DNA from: Ancylobacter sp. SL191
GTDB taxonomy: Bacteria; Pseudomonadota; Alphaproteobacteria; Rhizobiales; Xanthobacteraceae
Assembly (NCBI RefSeq): GCF_026625645.1
Contig: NZ_CP113056.1
Coordinates: 310,001 to 374,000, forward strand
Length of the DNA: 64,000 nucleotides
Direction: 5' to 3'
The notes under the pieces are model-generated. The model was not told the origin of the DNA and searched no databases. It was given only the letters and a program-made list of their open reading frames with translations. This document shows, one piece after another, positions 1-7,924 of this stretch. How positions within the stretch are numbered: the first letter of the stretch is position 1; every line of letters begins with the position of its first letter. Position numbers and translations under genes: made by a program.

Positions 1-201
1 GCGATCGCCGACCTTCGCCTCCAGGCGACCCCGGATGGCGACGTGGCGGAGCTGCAGAAGCGCTACCCCGGCGCCCATGTCCGCGACTTCGACGGCAACC
101 CGAAGGAACTCACCGAAGCCGACGCGCTGATCGCCTATCTCCAGGCGCTCGGCACCATGGTCGACTTCAAGCTCTATGACGACAAGGCGAATATTCGCTG
201 A
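1..201 (+). CDS. ccoO: CcoO, mono-haem cytochrome c subunit of cbb3 oxidase (C-terminal 66 aa only)
   Basis: The window opens inside this gene; frame 1 is open from base 1 to the TGA at 199-201. The visible tail (YPGAHVRDF, EADALIAYLQALGTMVDF) is the conserved C-terminal end of CcoO/FixO, the membrane-anchored cytochrome c subunit that passes electrons to CcoN. The haem-binding CXXCH lies upstream of the window and cannot be checked. ccoQ starts 11 bases downstream, so this is the end of a ccoNO-QP operon. The identity is supported by the tail motif and by the ccoQ-ccoP-ccoG-ccoH-ccoI order that follows. Confidence 0.9.
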   Translation, partial: AIADLRLQATPDGDVAELQKRYPGAHVRDFDGNPKELTEADALIAYLQALGTMVDFKLYDDKANIR

Positions 202-212
202 GGGAGATGGAC

Positions 213-368
213 ATGAACGAGACCTATCGCGCCCTCGCCGAATTCGCCCAGACCTGGGGGCTTCTCTACTTCGTGGGCCTCTTCCTCTGCGTGCTGGTCT
301 ATGCGCTCTCGCCCTCGCGCAAGGCGCAGTTCGACCACGCCGCCCGCCTGCCTCTGAGCGAGGACTGA
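213..368 (+). CDS. ccoQ: CcoQ, small cbb3 oxidase subunit
   Basis: A 51-residue protein, the usual size for CcoQ/FixQ. It has one membrane helix (about residues 15-33, WGLLYFVGLFLCVLVYAL) followed by a short basic cytoplasmic tail (SPSRKAQFDHAARLPL). In other bacteria CcoQ stabilises the cbb3 complex or assists CcoP insertion. I chose the ATG at 213, which has GGGAG (202-206) six bases upstream; an in-frame ATG at 207 sits directly against that site. It lies between ccoO and ccoP with 11 and 4 base gaps, so it is co-transcribed with them. Confidence 0.88.
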   Translation: MNETYRALAEFAQTWGLLYFVGLFLCVLVYALSPSRKAQFDHAARLPLSED

Positions 369-372
369 CATC

Positions 373-1257
373 ATGGCCGATATTCACAAACCCGATGTGG
401 ACGCCATCAGCGGCGTCGCGACGACCGGCCATGAGTGGGACGGCATCCGCGAGCTGAACACCCCCCTGCCGCGCTGGTGGCTGTGGGTGTTCTACATCAC
501 CATCGTCTGGTCCGTGGCCTATTGGGTGGTGTACCCGGCCTGGCCGATGGTCAGCTCCTACACCAGCGGCGTGCTCGGCTGGAAGTCGCGCGATGCGGTG
601 CAGGTGCAGCTCGCCGACCTCGCCGCGCAGCGCGCCGTCTTCGCCGACAAGCTTCAGGCCGCCTCGCTGGAGCAGATCGAAAGCACACCGGAGCTCCTGG
701 CCTTCGCCCGGGCCCAGGGCCGCGCGGCCTTCGGCGACAATTGCGCTCCCTGCCACGGGGCGGGCGGCGGCGGGGCCAAGGGCTACCCGAACCTGAATGA
801 CGACGACTGGATGTGGGGCGGCTCGCTGGAACAGATCCAGCAGACATTGATCCACGGCATCCGCTCGGCGGACCCGGACGCGCATATCGGCGACATGCCC
901 GCCTTCGGCCGTGACGGTATCCTGCAGCGCCCGGAGATCGTCGCGGTGGCGGACTATGTCCGCTCGCTCAGCAACCTGCCGGTGCCGGTCGGCGTCACAC
1001 CGGACCTCGCCAAGGGCAAGGAGCTGTTCGAGGCGAACTGCGCCGCCTGCCACGGCGCCGACGGCAAGGGCAATATCGAGCTCGGCGCGCCGAACCTCAC
1101 CGACGGCATCTGGCTCTATGGCTCCGACCGCAACAGCGTGATCGCCACGCTGACCAATGGCCGCGGCGGCATCATGCCGGCCTGGGGCACGCGCCTCGAT
1201 CCGACCACCATCAAAGCGCTGACCGTCTATGTCCATGCGCTGGGCGGCGGCCAGTAG
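373..1257 (+). CDS. ccoP: CcoP, di-haem cytochrome c subunit of cbb3 oxidase
   Basis: A 294-residue protein with an N-terminal membrane anchor (about residues 34-55, rich in Trp) and two periplasmic cytochrome c domains. Haem sites are CAPCH (C124, C127, H128) and CAACH (C223, C226, H227); the likely Met axial ligands are in GDMPAFG (M175) and GIMPAWG (M268). Length matches CcoP/FixP. It takes electrons from soluble or membrane cytochrome c and feeds them to CcoO/CcoN for oxygen reduction at low oxygen. It ends the structural operon; a 241-base gap with a strong stem-loop separates it from ccoG. Confidence 0.95.
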   Translation: MADIHKPDVDAISGVATTGHEWDGIRELNTPLPRWWLWVFYITIVWSVAYWVVYPAWPMVSSYTSGVLGWKSRDAVQVQLADLAAQRAVFADKLQAASLEQIESTPELLAFARAQGRAAFGDNCAPCHGAGGGGAKGYPNLNDDDWMWGGSLEQIQQTLIHGIRSADPDAHIGDMPAFGRDGILQRPEIVAVADYVRSLSNLPVPVGVTPDLAKGKELFEANCAACHGADGKGNIELGAPNLTDGIWLYGSDRNSVIATLTNGRGGIMPAWGTRLDPTTIKALTVYVHALGGGQ

Positions 1258-1338
1258 AGACCTTTCCGATCCGGTGGCGACACCTGATCGGAGACCGGCA
1301 TGCCGGCGCGCGCAGAAGGGCGCGCGCGGCCTGACAAA

Positions 1339-1370
1339 CTCCCGGATCGGTCCAGCGGACCGTCCGGGAG
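1339..1370 (+). other. Strong stem-loop between ccoP and ccoG
   Basis: CTCCCGGA (1339-1346) and CGGTCC (1348-1353) pair with GGACCG (1357-1362) and TCCGGGAG (1363-1370): 14 base pairs with one bulged T and an AGC loop. No T-run follows, so it is not a textbook rho-independent terminator. It may protect the 3' end of ccoNOQP mRNA or weaken read-through into ccoGHI. A smaller GC-rich inverted repeat (GCGCGC, agaagg, GCGCGC) lies at about 1304-1325. I found no FNR/FixK box (TTGAT-N4-ATCAA) in this gap. Confidence 0.55.
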
Positions 1371-1498
1371 GACGGCGTCGAGGAGCTTGGCACACCGTGG
1401 CGTGCCGCCGCATAAGCATTTTCCCGCCCGTCATCGACCGGATCGAAGGCGTAGCTTCGAAGCCCTAAAAGAAGCTGTCGCCGTGCCCGGGGAAGACG

Positions 1499-2959
1499 AT
1501 GAACGTGGCAACCAAACCGCAAACCGTGGACACCGAGATCGACGGACCGCTCTATGAGGCGCGCCGCAAGATCTACCCGATCGCCGTCCACGGCACCTTC
1601 CGCCGCATCAAGTGGACGCTGCTAGTCATCACTCTCGGCATCTACTATCTGCTGCCCTTCCTGCGCTGGGACCGCGGCCCGAACGCGCCCTCGCAGGCGG
1701 TGCTGGTCGATCTGGTCAATGGCCGCTTCTACTTCTTCTTCATCGAGATCTGGCCGCAGGAAATCTATTACGTCACGGGTCTGTTGATCCTGGCCGCGCT
1801 GGTGCTGTTCCTGATGAACGCCGTCGCTGGCCGGCTCTGGTGCGGCTATCTCTGCCCGCAGACCGTGTGGACCGACCTGTTCCAGGCGATCGAGCGCATG
1901 GTCGAGGGCGATCCGCGCCAGCGCCGCGAGAAGCTCAAGCACGCCTCGCGCACGCAGCGCGCCTTCGAGGCCGCCTCCAAGCACTTCCTCTGGCTGATGG
2001 TCGCGTGGTGGACCGGTGGCGCCTGGGTGCTCTATTTCGCCGACGCGCCGACGCTGACGATGCAACTCCTCAAGGGCGAGGGGCCCGCGGTCGCCTATCT
2101 GTGGATCGGCATCCTCACCTTCACCACCTATGTGCTCGCCGGCCACATGCGCGAGCAGGTGTGTACCTATATGTGCCCCTGGCCGCGCATCCAGGCGGCG
2201 CTGACCGACGAATACGCGCTCAACGTCACCTATCGCTATGACCGGGGCGAGCCGCGCGGCTCGTTCAAGAAGACCGAGGCGCTGAAGCGTGATGGCCTGC
2301 CGGCCGGCGACTGCATCGACTGCCGGCAATGCGTCGCCGCCTGCCCGACGGGCGTGGATATCCGCCTCGGCAGCCAGCTCGCCTGCATCCAGTGCGGCCT
2401 TTGCATCGACGCCTGCGACACGGTGATGAAGAAGGTCGGCCGGCCCACGGCGCTGATCGCCTACGACACCGAGATGAACGTTGAGCGCCGCATGAAGGGG
2501 CTGGCGCCGATCACCCGCATCTTCCGCGCCCGCACCGTGCTCTATCTCGCGCTGATCGCGCTGATCGGCGGCATCATGCTCTACACGCTCGCCGCGCGGA
2601 CCACGGAAAGCGTCTCGGTGCTGCATGATCGCAACCCGCTCTTCATCCAGCTCTCGGACGGCTCGATCCGCAACGCCTACACGCTGCGCATCGTCAACAA
2701 GCTGAACCAGCCGCGCCGCTTCGCCATCTCGGTGGCAGGCGTACCGGACGCGCGGCTCGAGGTCGCGGGCGGGGTGAGCACGATGGTCAATGACGCGCCG
2801 GTGGTCGAGGTTGGCCCAGACCAGACCTATGAGTTGCGCGTGCTGGTCTCGACCCACGCCAAGCTGCCGGCCAATGCCTCGCTTGCCGCGACCTTCACCA
2901 TCACCGACATCGCCGCCGGCCAGGCGAGCACGGCGCCCGACCACTTCAAGGGCCCCTGA
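1499..2959 (+). CDS. ccoG: CcoG, polyferredoxin-like cbb3 assembly protein
   Basis: A 486-residue membrane protein of the CcoG/FixG/RdxA family. Hydrophobic segments lie near residues 40-58, 84-108, 160-182 and 200-215 and again near 345-365. Two ferredoxin-type clusters are visible: C272, C275, C278, C282 (CIDCRQCVAACP) and C296, C299, C302, C306 (CIQCGLCIDAC). The C-terminal ~110 residues form the Ig-like periplasmic domain typical of the family. CcoG is thought to reduce Cu(II) to Cu(I) during CuB delivery to CcoN. It starts the ccoG-ccoH-ccoI-ccoS set; ccoH follows after 11 bases. Confidence 0.95.
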   Translation: MNVATKPQTVDTEIDGPLYEARRKIYPIAVHGTFRRIKWTLLVITLGIYYLLPFLRWDRGPNAPSQAVLVDLVNGRFYFFFIEIWPQEIYYVTGLLILAALVLFLMNAVAGRLWCGYLCPQTVWTDLFQAIERMVEGDPRQRREKLKHASRTQRAFEAASKHFLWLMVAWWTGGAWVLYFADAPTLTMQLLKGEGPAVAYLWIGILTFTTYVLAGHMREQVCTYMCPWPRIQAALTDEYALNVTYRYDRGEPRGSFKKTEALKRDGLPAGDCIDCRQCVAACPTGVDIRLGSQLACIQCGLCIDACDTVMKKVGRPTALIAYDTEMNVERRMKGLAPITRIFRARTVLYLALIALIGGIMLYTLAARTTESVSVLHDRNPLFIQLSDGSIRNAYTLRIVNKLNQPRRFAISVAGVPDARLEVAGGVSTMVNDAPVVEVGPDQTYELRVLVSTHAKLPANASLAATFTITDIAAGQASTAPDHFKGP

Positions 2960-2970
2960 GGAGAACCGCC

Positions 2971-3468
2971 ATGGCCTATGACGCCACCGATGCCGCTGGG
3001 ACCGCCGGCCGTCCGATCACCGGGCGCACCGTGCTCGCCATCTTCCTCGGCTTCTTCGGCATCGTCTTCGCCGCCAATTTCTTCCTGGTCCGCGCGGCGG
3101 TGACGAGCTTCGGCGGGGTGGAAACGGAAAGCTCCTACAAGGCCGGCCTCGATTTCCGCCGCGATAGCGAGGCCGCGGCGGCGCAGGCCCGGTTGCGCTG
3201 GCAGGTCGACGCCCATGTCGAGCCGTCCCGCGTCGTAGTGAGCGCGCGCGACGCCATGGGTCTGCCGCTCGCCGGCGTCGATCTCGCCGTCGAGCTGCAT
3301 CACCCGACCAACCGCAAGCTCGACATGGTGCTGACGCCGAGCGAGGTCACCGAGGGTCAGTGGACCGCGCGCGGCGACATTCCGCCCGGCCAATGGGAGC
3401 TGGTGATCGACTTCACCCGCGGCGGCGAGCGCGTCTACCGCTCGATGAACCGCATCGTCGTGCATTAG
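2971..3468 (+). CDS. ccoH: CcoH/FixH, cbb3 oxidase assembly protein
   Basis: 165 residues with a single N-terminal membrane helix (about residues 20-41, TVLAIFLGFFGIVFAANFFLV) and a periplasmic FixH domain ending in the usual GQWELVIDFTRGGERVYRS-type sequence. CcoH interacts with cbb3 subcomplexes and is needed for stable assembly. GAGGA lies about ten bases before the ATG. It lies 11 bases after ccoG and 9 bases before ccoI, consistent with one assembly operon. Confidence 0.92.
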   Translation: MAYDATDAAGTAGRPITGRTVLAIFLGFFGIVFAANFFLVRAAVTSFGGVETESSYKAGLDFRRDSEAAAAQARLRWQVDAHVEPSRVVVSARDAMGLPLAGVDLAVELHHPTNRKLDMVLTPSEVTEGQWTARGDIPPGQWELVIDFTRGGERVYRSMNRIVVH

Positions 3469-3477
3469 GGCACTCGC

Positions 3478-5919
3478 ATGGGCGCGCAGGTCATCGCCTT
3501 TCCGCGTGCGGCCGAGCCGGCACCGGCTCCCGCTGCGCCGACACCGGATGAGGCGCCGCGCGATTTCTCACTGTTCCTGCGCGAGGAGCCCGGCGGCGGG
3601 GCGGAGATGGCCTTCGCCATTGAGGGCATCGACTGCGCCGCCTGCATCGACGAGATCGAGGACGCGGCCGAGGCGCTGGACGGTGTTGTCCGCGCCCGGC
3701 TGAACTACACCGCCCATCGCCTCACTGTCGGCTGGACGGCGCGCGAGAAAGCGCGGCCCGACGCGGTGCTCGATGCGCTCGGCCGCATCGGCTATCGCGC
3801 CTACCCGTTCGAGGCGGACCGGCTGGAAGCCATCGAGCACGCCAATGCCCGCCATTTGCTGCGCTGCCTCGCGGTCGCGGGCTTCGCGGCGATGAACATC
3901 ATGCTGCTTTCGGTCTCGATCTGGTCGGGTAACGCCACCGACATCACCCCGGAGACGCGCGACCTGTTCCATTGGCTCTCGGCGGTGATCGCGCTGCCGG
4001 CCGCCGCCTATGCCGGACAGCCCTTCTTCCAGAGCGCACTGCGGGCGCTGAAGTCGCGCTCGCTCAACATGGACGTGCCGATCACGCTCGGCGTCATGCT
4101 GGCGCTCGGCGTCTCGGTCTTCGAGACGCTGAACCATGCCGAGCATGCCTATTTCGATTCCGCCGTGATGCTGCTCTTCTTCCTGCTCACCGGCCGCTAT
4201 CTCGACCACGCCATGCGCCGCAAGACGCGGGCCGAGGCCGGCAATCTCGCTGCGCTGAAGGCGGTGAGCGCGCGCCGTTTTGCCCCCGATGGCAGCCTCG
4301 TCACCGTTCCCGCCGCCGCCGTGGTGGCGGGCGACGAAGTCCTGGTGAGCGCGGGCGAGCGGGCGCCGGTCGACGGCATCGTCGTCTCCGGCCGCGCGGC
4401 GGTGGATGAGAGCCTCGTCACCGGCGAGACGCTGCCCCGCCCGGTGGAGGCCGGCGCCACGGTCCATGCCGGCAGCCTCGTGCAGGACGGCGCGCTGCGG
4501 CTGCGGACCACGGCGGCGGGCGAGGACACGTTTCTCGACGAGATCGAGCGGCTGCTCGACAAGGCGGCGACGGCGCGCGGGCGCTACGTGCGCCTTGCCG
4601 ACCGGGCGGCGCGGCTCTACGCGCCGGTGGTCCACGCGACCGCGCTTCTGTCGCTGATCGGCTGGCTCATCGCCGGTGCCTCGCTGCACCAGGCGGTGCT
4701 GATCGCCGTCGCCGTGCTCATCATCACCTGCCCCTGTGCGCTGGCGCTGGCGGTGCCCGCCGTGCAGGTGGTCGCCGCCGGCACGCTGATGCGCCACGGC
4801 ATCCTGCTCAATTCGGGCGACGCCTTCGAGCGGCTGGCCGAGGTCGATACCGTCGCCTTCGACAAGACAGGCACGCTCACTTTGCCGGAGCCGAGCGTCG
4901 CCAACGCCGCCGACATTCCTCCCGACCTGATGGACGCCGCGGCGCGGTTGGCGCTCGCCAGCACCCACCCGCTCGCCCGCGCCATCGCCGCCCTGCGGCC
5001 GGACGCCGTGCCGGTGGCGGCGGCGCGCGAGACCTCCGGCTTCGGCCTCGAGGGCACCATCAACGGGCGGATCGCGCGGCTCGGCAGCCCGGCCTTCTGC
5101 GGCTGCGCCGACGATGCCCCACATGCGGCGGACACCTCGCTGGTGGCGGTGCGGCTCGGCGAGCGCACGGCCGTGCTGGAGATCCGCCAGGCGCTGCGGC
5201 CGGATGCGCAGGCGGTGATGAGCCGGCTGAAAACCTCCGGCGGGCGACGTGGCGCGGGCCTGCATGTCGTGGTGCTTTCCGGCGATCGGGAGGAAGCCGT
5301 CGCTCCCGTCGCCGCCACGCTTGGCGTCGTCGACTGGTGGTCGCAGACCCGCCCGGCCGGCAAGATCGCCGTGCTCGACGGCCTCGCCAAAGAGGGCCGC
5401 CGCGTGCTGATGGTCGGCGATGGCCTCAATGACGCGCCTTCGCTCGCCAGCGCCCATGTCTCGCTCTCGCCAATCACCGCCGCGGACGTGACCCGCGCCC
5501 ATGCCGACGCGGTGTTCCTCGGCGACCGGCTCGCCCCGGTCGAAACCGCGCTGGCCGTCGCCGCCAAGGCGCGCGCGCTGATGCGCGAGAACCTGTTGAT
5601 CGCCGTCGTCTACAACCTCATCGCCGTGCCGCTCGCCATTTCCGGGCTAGTGACCCCGCTCATCGCCGCGCTCGCCATGTCCGGTTCCTCGGTGATCGTC
5701 ACGCTCAACGCGCTGCGCGCCCGCACCGGCATCAAGGGGGGCCCGATGACCATCCTGCTCTATCTGGTCCCCGCAGCCCTCGGCCTCGGCCTCATCGGCC
5801 TGCTCGCCTTCCTGTGGTCGCTGCGCAGCGGGCAATATGACGATCTCGACGGCGCCGCGCTGCGGGTGCTGAACGATGACGACCTCGCCCCGCCGGCCCA
5901 AGGCCCGAGGCGGCCATGA
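3478..5919 (+). CDS. ccoI: CcoI/FixI copper P1B-ATPase continuing in frame into CcoS
   Basis: 813 residues. The first ~756 are a full CcoI/FixI: cytoplasmic metal-binding motif CAAC (C53, C56), eight-helix P1B architecture, CPC (418-420) in the membrane, phosphorylation loop DKTGTLT (D462) and GDGLND (647-652). It exports Cu(I) for cbb3 biogenesis. Residues 757-813, beginning at an internal ATG (5746), are a complete CcoS: one helix then WSLRSGQYDDLDGAALRVL. ccoI and ccoS are normally separate overlapping genes. Here a G6 run (5736-5741) keeps them in one frame; with one G fewer, CcoI would end ..GIKGAR at a TGA overlapping the ccoS ATG. Either a real fusion, a frameshift product or an indel error. 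Confidence 0.93.
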   Translation: MGAQVIAFPRAAEPAPAPAAPTPDEAPRDFSLFLREEPGGGAEMAFAIEGIDCAACIDEIEDAAEALDGVVRARLNYTAHRLTVGWTAREKARPDAVLDALGRIGYRAYPFEADRLEAIEHANARHLLRCLAVAGFAAMNIMLLSVSIWSGNATDITPETRDLFHWLSAVIALPAAAYAGQPFFQSALRALKSRSLNMDVPITLGVMLALGVSVFETLNHAEHAYFDSAVMLLFFLLTGRYLDHAMRRKTRAEAGNLAALKAVSARRFAPDGSLVTVPAAAVVAGDEVLVSAGERAPVDGIVVSGRAAVDESLVTGETLPRPVEAGATVHAGSLVQDGALRLRTTAAGEDTFLDEIERLLDKAATARGRYVRLADRAARLYAPVVHATALLSLIGWLIAGASLHQAVLIAVAVLIITCPCALALAVPAVQVVAAGTLMRHGILLNSGDAFERLAEVDTVAFDKTGTLTLPEPSVANAADIPPDLMDAAARLALASTHPLARAIAALRPDAVPVAAARETSGFGLEGTINGRIARLGSPAFCGCADDAPHAADTSLVAVRLGERTAVLEIRQALRPDAQAVMSRLKTSGGRRGAGLHVVVLSGDREEAVAPVAATLGVVDWWSQTRPAGKIAVLDGLAKEGRRVLMVGDGLNDAPSLASAHVSLSPITAADVTRAHADAVFLGDRLAPVETALAVAAKARALMRENLLIAVVYNLIAVPLAISGLVTPLIAALAMSGSSVIVTLNALRARTGIKGGPMTILLYLVPAALGLGLIGLLAFLWSLRSGQYDDLDGAALRVLNDDDLAPPAQGPRRP
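5746..5919 (+). CDS. ccoS: CcoS domain or separate CcoS initiating at the internal ATG
   Basis: The 57-residue C-terminal part of the preceding reading frame matches CcoS/FixS in full: a single helix (LLYLVPAALGLGLIGLLAFLW, about residues 4-24 from this ATG) and the conserved SLRSGQYDDLDGAALRVL. GGGGG lies four bases before the ATG and could serve as a ribosome site. CcoS is needed to place haem b and CuB into CcoN. The downstream MFS gene overlaps its stop codon (ATGA at 5916-5919). Whether it is made alone, fused, or both cannot be read from the sequence. Confidence 0.75.
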   Translation: MTILLYLVPAALGLGLIGLLAFLWSLRSGQYDDLDGAALRVLNDDDLAPPAQGPRRP

Positions 5920-7097
5920 GCGCGGGCGACCTGTTCGGCAGCGAGGCGGAGGGGCTACGCGCCGGCCGGCTCGGCTGCGCCTGCCCGGAGGACGCGCCGC
6001 TGGCGCTGCGCCGCCGCGCCGGGGCGCTGCCGCTCGCCGCCGGCTTCGCCCTCGTGGTGCTGGCGCAGGCGCTCACCCTCGGTGCCCTGCCGCTGGCCGG
6101 CGCCATGCTGGCGCCCACCCACGCGCTCGGCGGGCGGATCCCCGCCGCCGGCCTGCCGCTCGCCGCCTTCCTCGCCGGGGCGGCGCTGGCGAGCCTGCCC
6201 GCCAGCCTGCTGCTCGACGGCTTTGGCCGCCGCGCCGGCTTCGCGCTGGGGGCGAGCCTCGGCGTCGCCGGCGGGCTCATCTGCGCCTATGCGGTGATGG
6301 CGGCGGCCTTTCCGCTGCTGGTCGTCGGCGCCTTCTGGCTCGGCGCCGCGCAAGGCTTCGGCATGTTCTACCGCCACGCTGCCGCCTTCGGCGCGGAAGC
6401 CGCCGGCCGGCCGGGAGCGGTCGCCCGGCTCATCGGCGCCGGCGCGCTGGCCGGGCTTGCCGGCCCGCTGCTGGCCGAGCGGGCGGAAGCCTTGTTCGTG
6501 CCCTACAGCTTCGCCGGCACGCTGATCCTCGCCGCCCTCGCCCAGCTCGGCGCGCTCGCCTTCGCGGTGATGCTGCCGGAAGCGCGGTTTTCCCATGCCG
6601 ACTTCACCGTCGAGGCCACCGCCTCGCGCGCAGCGCCCCCGGCTTTGGCCTGGCGCGCGCTTGCCGTGCCGACGCTGATCGGGGCGATGGCCTGGGGAGC
6701 GATGACCTCGGCCATGGCCGGGGCGCCGCTGGCGCTGGTTGGCTGCGGCGTTGGCGTGCCGCTGGTCTCCGGCCTCGTCGCCTGGCATGTGGTGGCGATG
6801 TACGCCCCGGCGCTGGCCGGTGGTGCGCTGGCCCAACGGCTCGGCGCCGCGCGGCTGGCGGCGCTGGCGCTCACACTCTGCCTTGGTGCGGCCGCGATGG
6901 TGCGGCTGGCGCCCGATGCGCTGGGCATCGGCGCGGCCTTTCTCTGCGTCGGCGCCGGCTGGTCGCTCGCCATGTGCGGAGCGACGCTGATGCTGCATGA
7001 GGCGGGTCGCCCGACCCGCCTGCAGCTCGCCGCCCATGACGGGCTGATGCTGGCCGCCGCGCTGGCGGGCGTGCTCGTATCGGGCGCGCTCGCCTGA
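5916..7097 (+). CDS. MFS transporter, candidate CcoA-like copper importer
   Basis: 393 residues with about twelve hydrophobic helices after a ~35-residue cytoplasmic leader containing CAC (C21, C23). The helix pattern is that of the major facilitator superfamily. In the second half are MTSAM (M263, M267) and HVVAM (H291, M295), i.e. MxxxM and HxxxM, the two metal-binding motifs known in CcoA of Rhodobacter capsulatus, an MFS importer of copper for cbb3 oxidase. The start overlaps the ccoS stop by ATGA, so it is translationally coupled to the assembly genes. Family membership is seen; the copper role is inferred from motif and location. Substrate could differ. Confidence 0.7.
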   Translation: MSAGDLFGSEAEGLRAGRLGCACPEDAPLALRRRAGALPLAAGFALVVLAQALTLGALPLAGAMLAPTHALGGRIPAAGLPLAAFLAGAALASLPASLLLDGFGRRAGFALGASLGVAGGLICAYAVMAAAFPLLVVGAFWLGAAQGFGMFYRHAAAFGAEAAGRPGAVARLIGAGALAGLAGPLLAERAEALFVPYSFAGTLILAALAQLGALAFAVMLPEARFSHADFTVEATASRAAPPALAWRALAVPTLIGAMAWGAMTSAMAGAPLALVGCGVGVPLVSGLVAWHVVAMYAPALAGGALAQRLGAARLAALALTLCLGAAAMVRLAPDALGIGAAFLCVGAGWSLAMCGATLMLHEAGRPTRLQLAAHDGLMLAAALAGVLVSGALA

Positions 7098-7100
7098 CGA

Positions 7101-7898
7101 TCAGGGCCGCAGGCCGGCGGCGAGGCGCGCCTCAATGGCGTCGAGCACCGGCAGCAGGTCCGCCACCGTATCGATGACGAAATGCGCGCCCGCGCCCGCG
7201 AGCTTGTCGGTGGCGCGCTTGCGCAGCGCGGCGCGCTCATCCGGCGAGAGCCGGTCGAGCTCGGCCTTGGAGAGGCCCGCCGCATTGCCGGAGAGGGCGA
7301 GACCCACCGTCCAGGTGCCGGCGGCCAGCCCCTCGGCGATGCCCGGCTCGGTATCGTCGAGCTTCACACAAGCGCTCGGCGGCCACACGCCGATATCGGC
7401 GAAGGTGCGGTACATCATCAGCGGGCTCGGCCGCCCCGCCGCGAGATCGCCAGCGCACACCACATTATCCGGCGCATAGCCGGCGCTGGCGGCGAGCGGC
7501 ATCAACTTTTCCATGATCGGGCGGGTATAGCCCGTGGTGGAGCCGATCTTCATGCCGCGCCGGCGGGCTTCGGTCACCACGTCGAGCAGGCCGGGGATGA
7601 GGTCGGCGTGGCGCGGGATGACCTCGACATTGAGCGGCTCGAACACGGCGAGCACGCGGTCGACATCAGCCTCGGTTGGGGCGGAGCCATGCGCCTCCTG
7701 CCAGCGCGGTGCGATGGCCGGGCTGTAGATCAGGCTCGCCACATGGTCGCGCTTGGGCAGGCCCATCGGCCCGCGCGCCTCCTCGATGGAGACCGCCACG
7801 CCGAATCGCGCGAAGGCTTCGACAAAAGCGCCCATCGGGGCGCGGGAGCCGAAATCAACGGCCGTGCCGGCCCAGTCCAGAATCAGCGCCTTGAGCAT
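7101..7898 (-). CDS. phnX: Phosphonoacetaldehyde hydrolase
   Basis: 265 residues, the typical PhnX length. The HAD nucleophile motif is at the N-terminus (LILDWAGTAVDFG, D8), and the Schiff-base lysine motif GLPKRDH carries K49 in the cap region. It cleaves phosphonoacetaldehyde to acetaldehyde and phosphate. GAGGA lies ahead of the ATG. It follows an FAD-dependent oxidoreductase gene after 26 bases on the same strand, which would supply the aldehyde. No phnW transaminase is in the window. The gene is convergent with the MFS gene, with only three bases between the two. Confidence 0.93.
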   Translation of the reverse strand: MLKALILDWAGTAVDFGSRAPMGAFVEAFARFGVAVSIEEARGPMGLPKRDHVASLIYSPAIAPRWQEAHGSAPTEADVDRVLAVFEPLNVEVIPRHADLIPGLLDVVTEARRRGMKIGSTTGYTRPIMEKLMPLAASAGYAPDNVVCAGDLAAGRPSPLMMYRTFADIGVWPPSACVKLDDTEPGIAEGLAAGTWTVGLALSGNAAGLSKAELDRLSPDERAALRKRATDKLAGAGAHFVIDTVADLLPVLDAIEARLAAGLRP

Positions 7899-7924
7899 GG
7901 TCCAGTCCTCAAAAGGTGAGACGA

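Noticed and set aside
1258..1498. FNR/FixK anaerobox before ccoG
   Set aside because: No TTGAT-N4-ATCAA or one-mismatch version was found on reading the gap.
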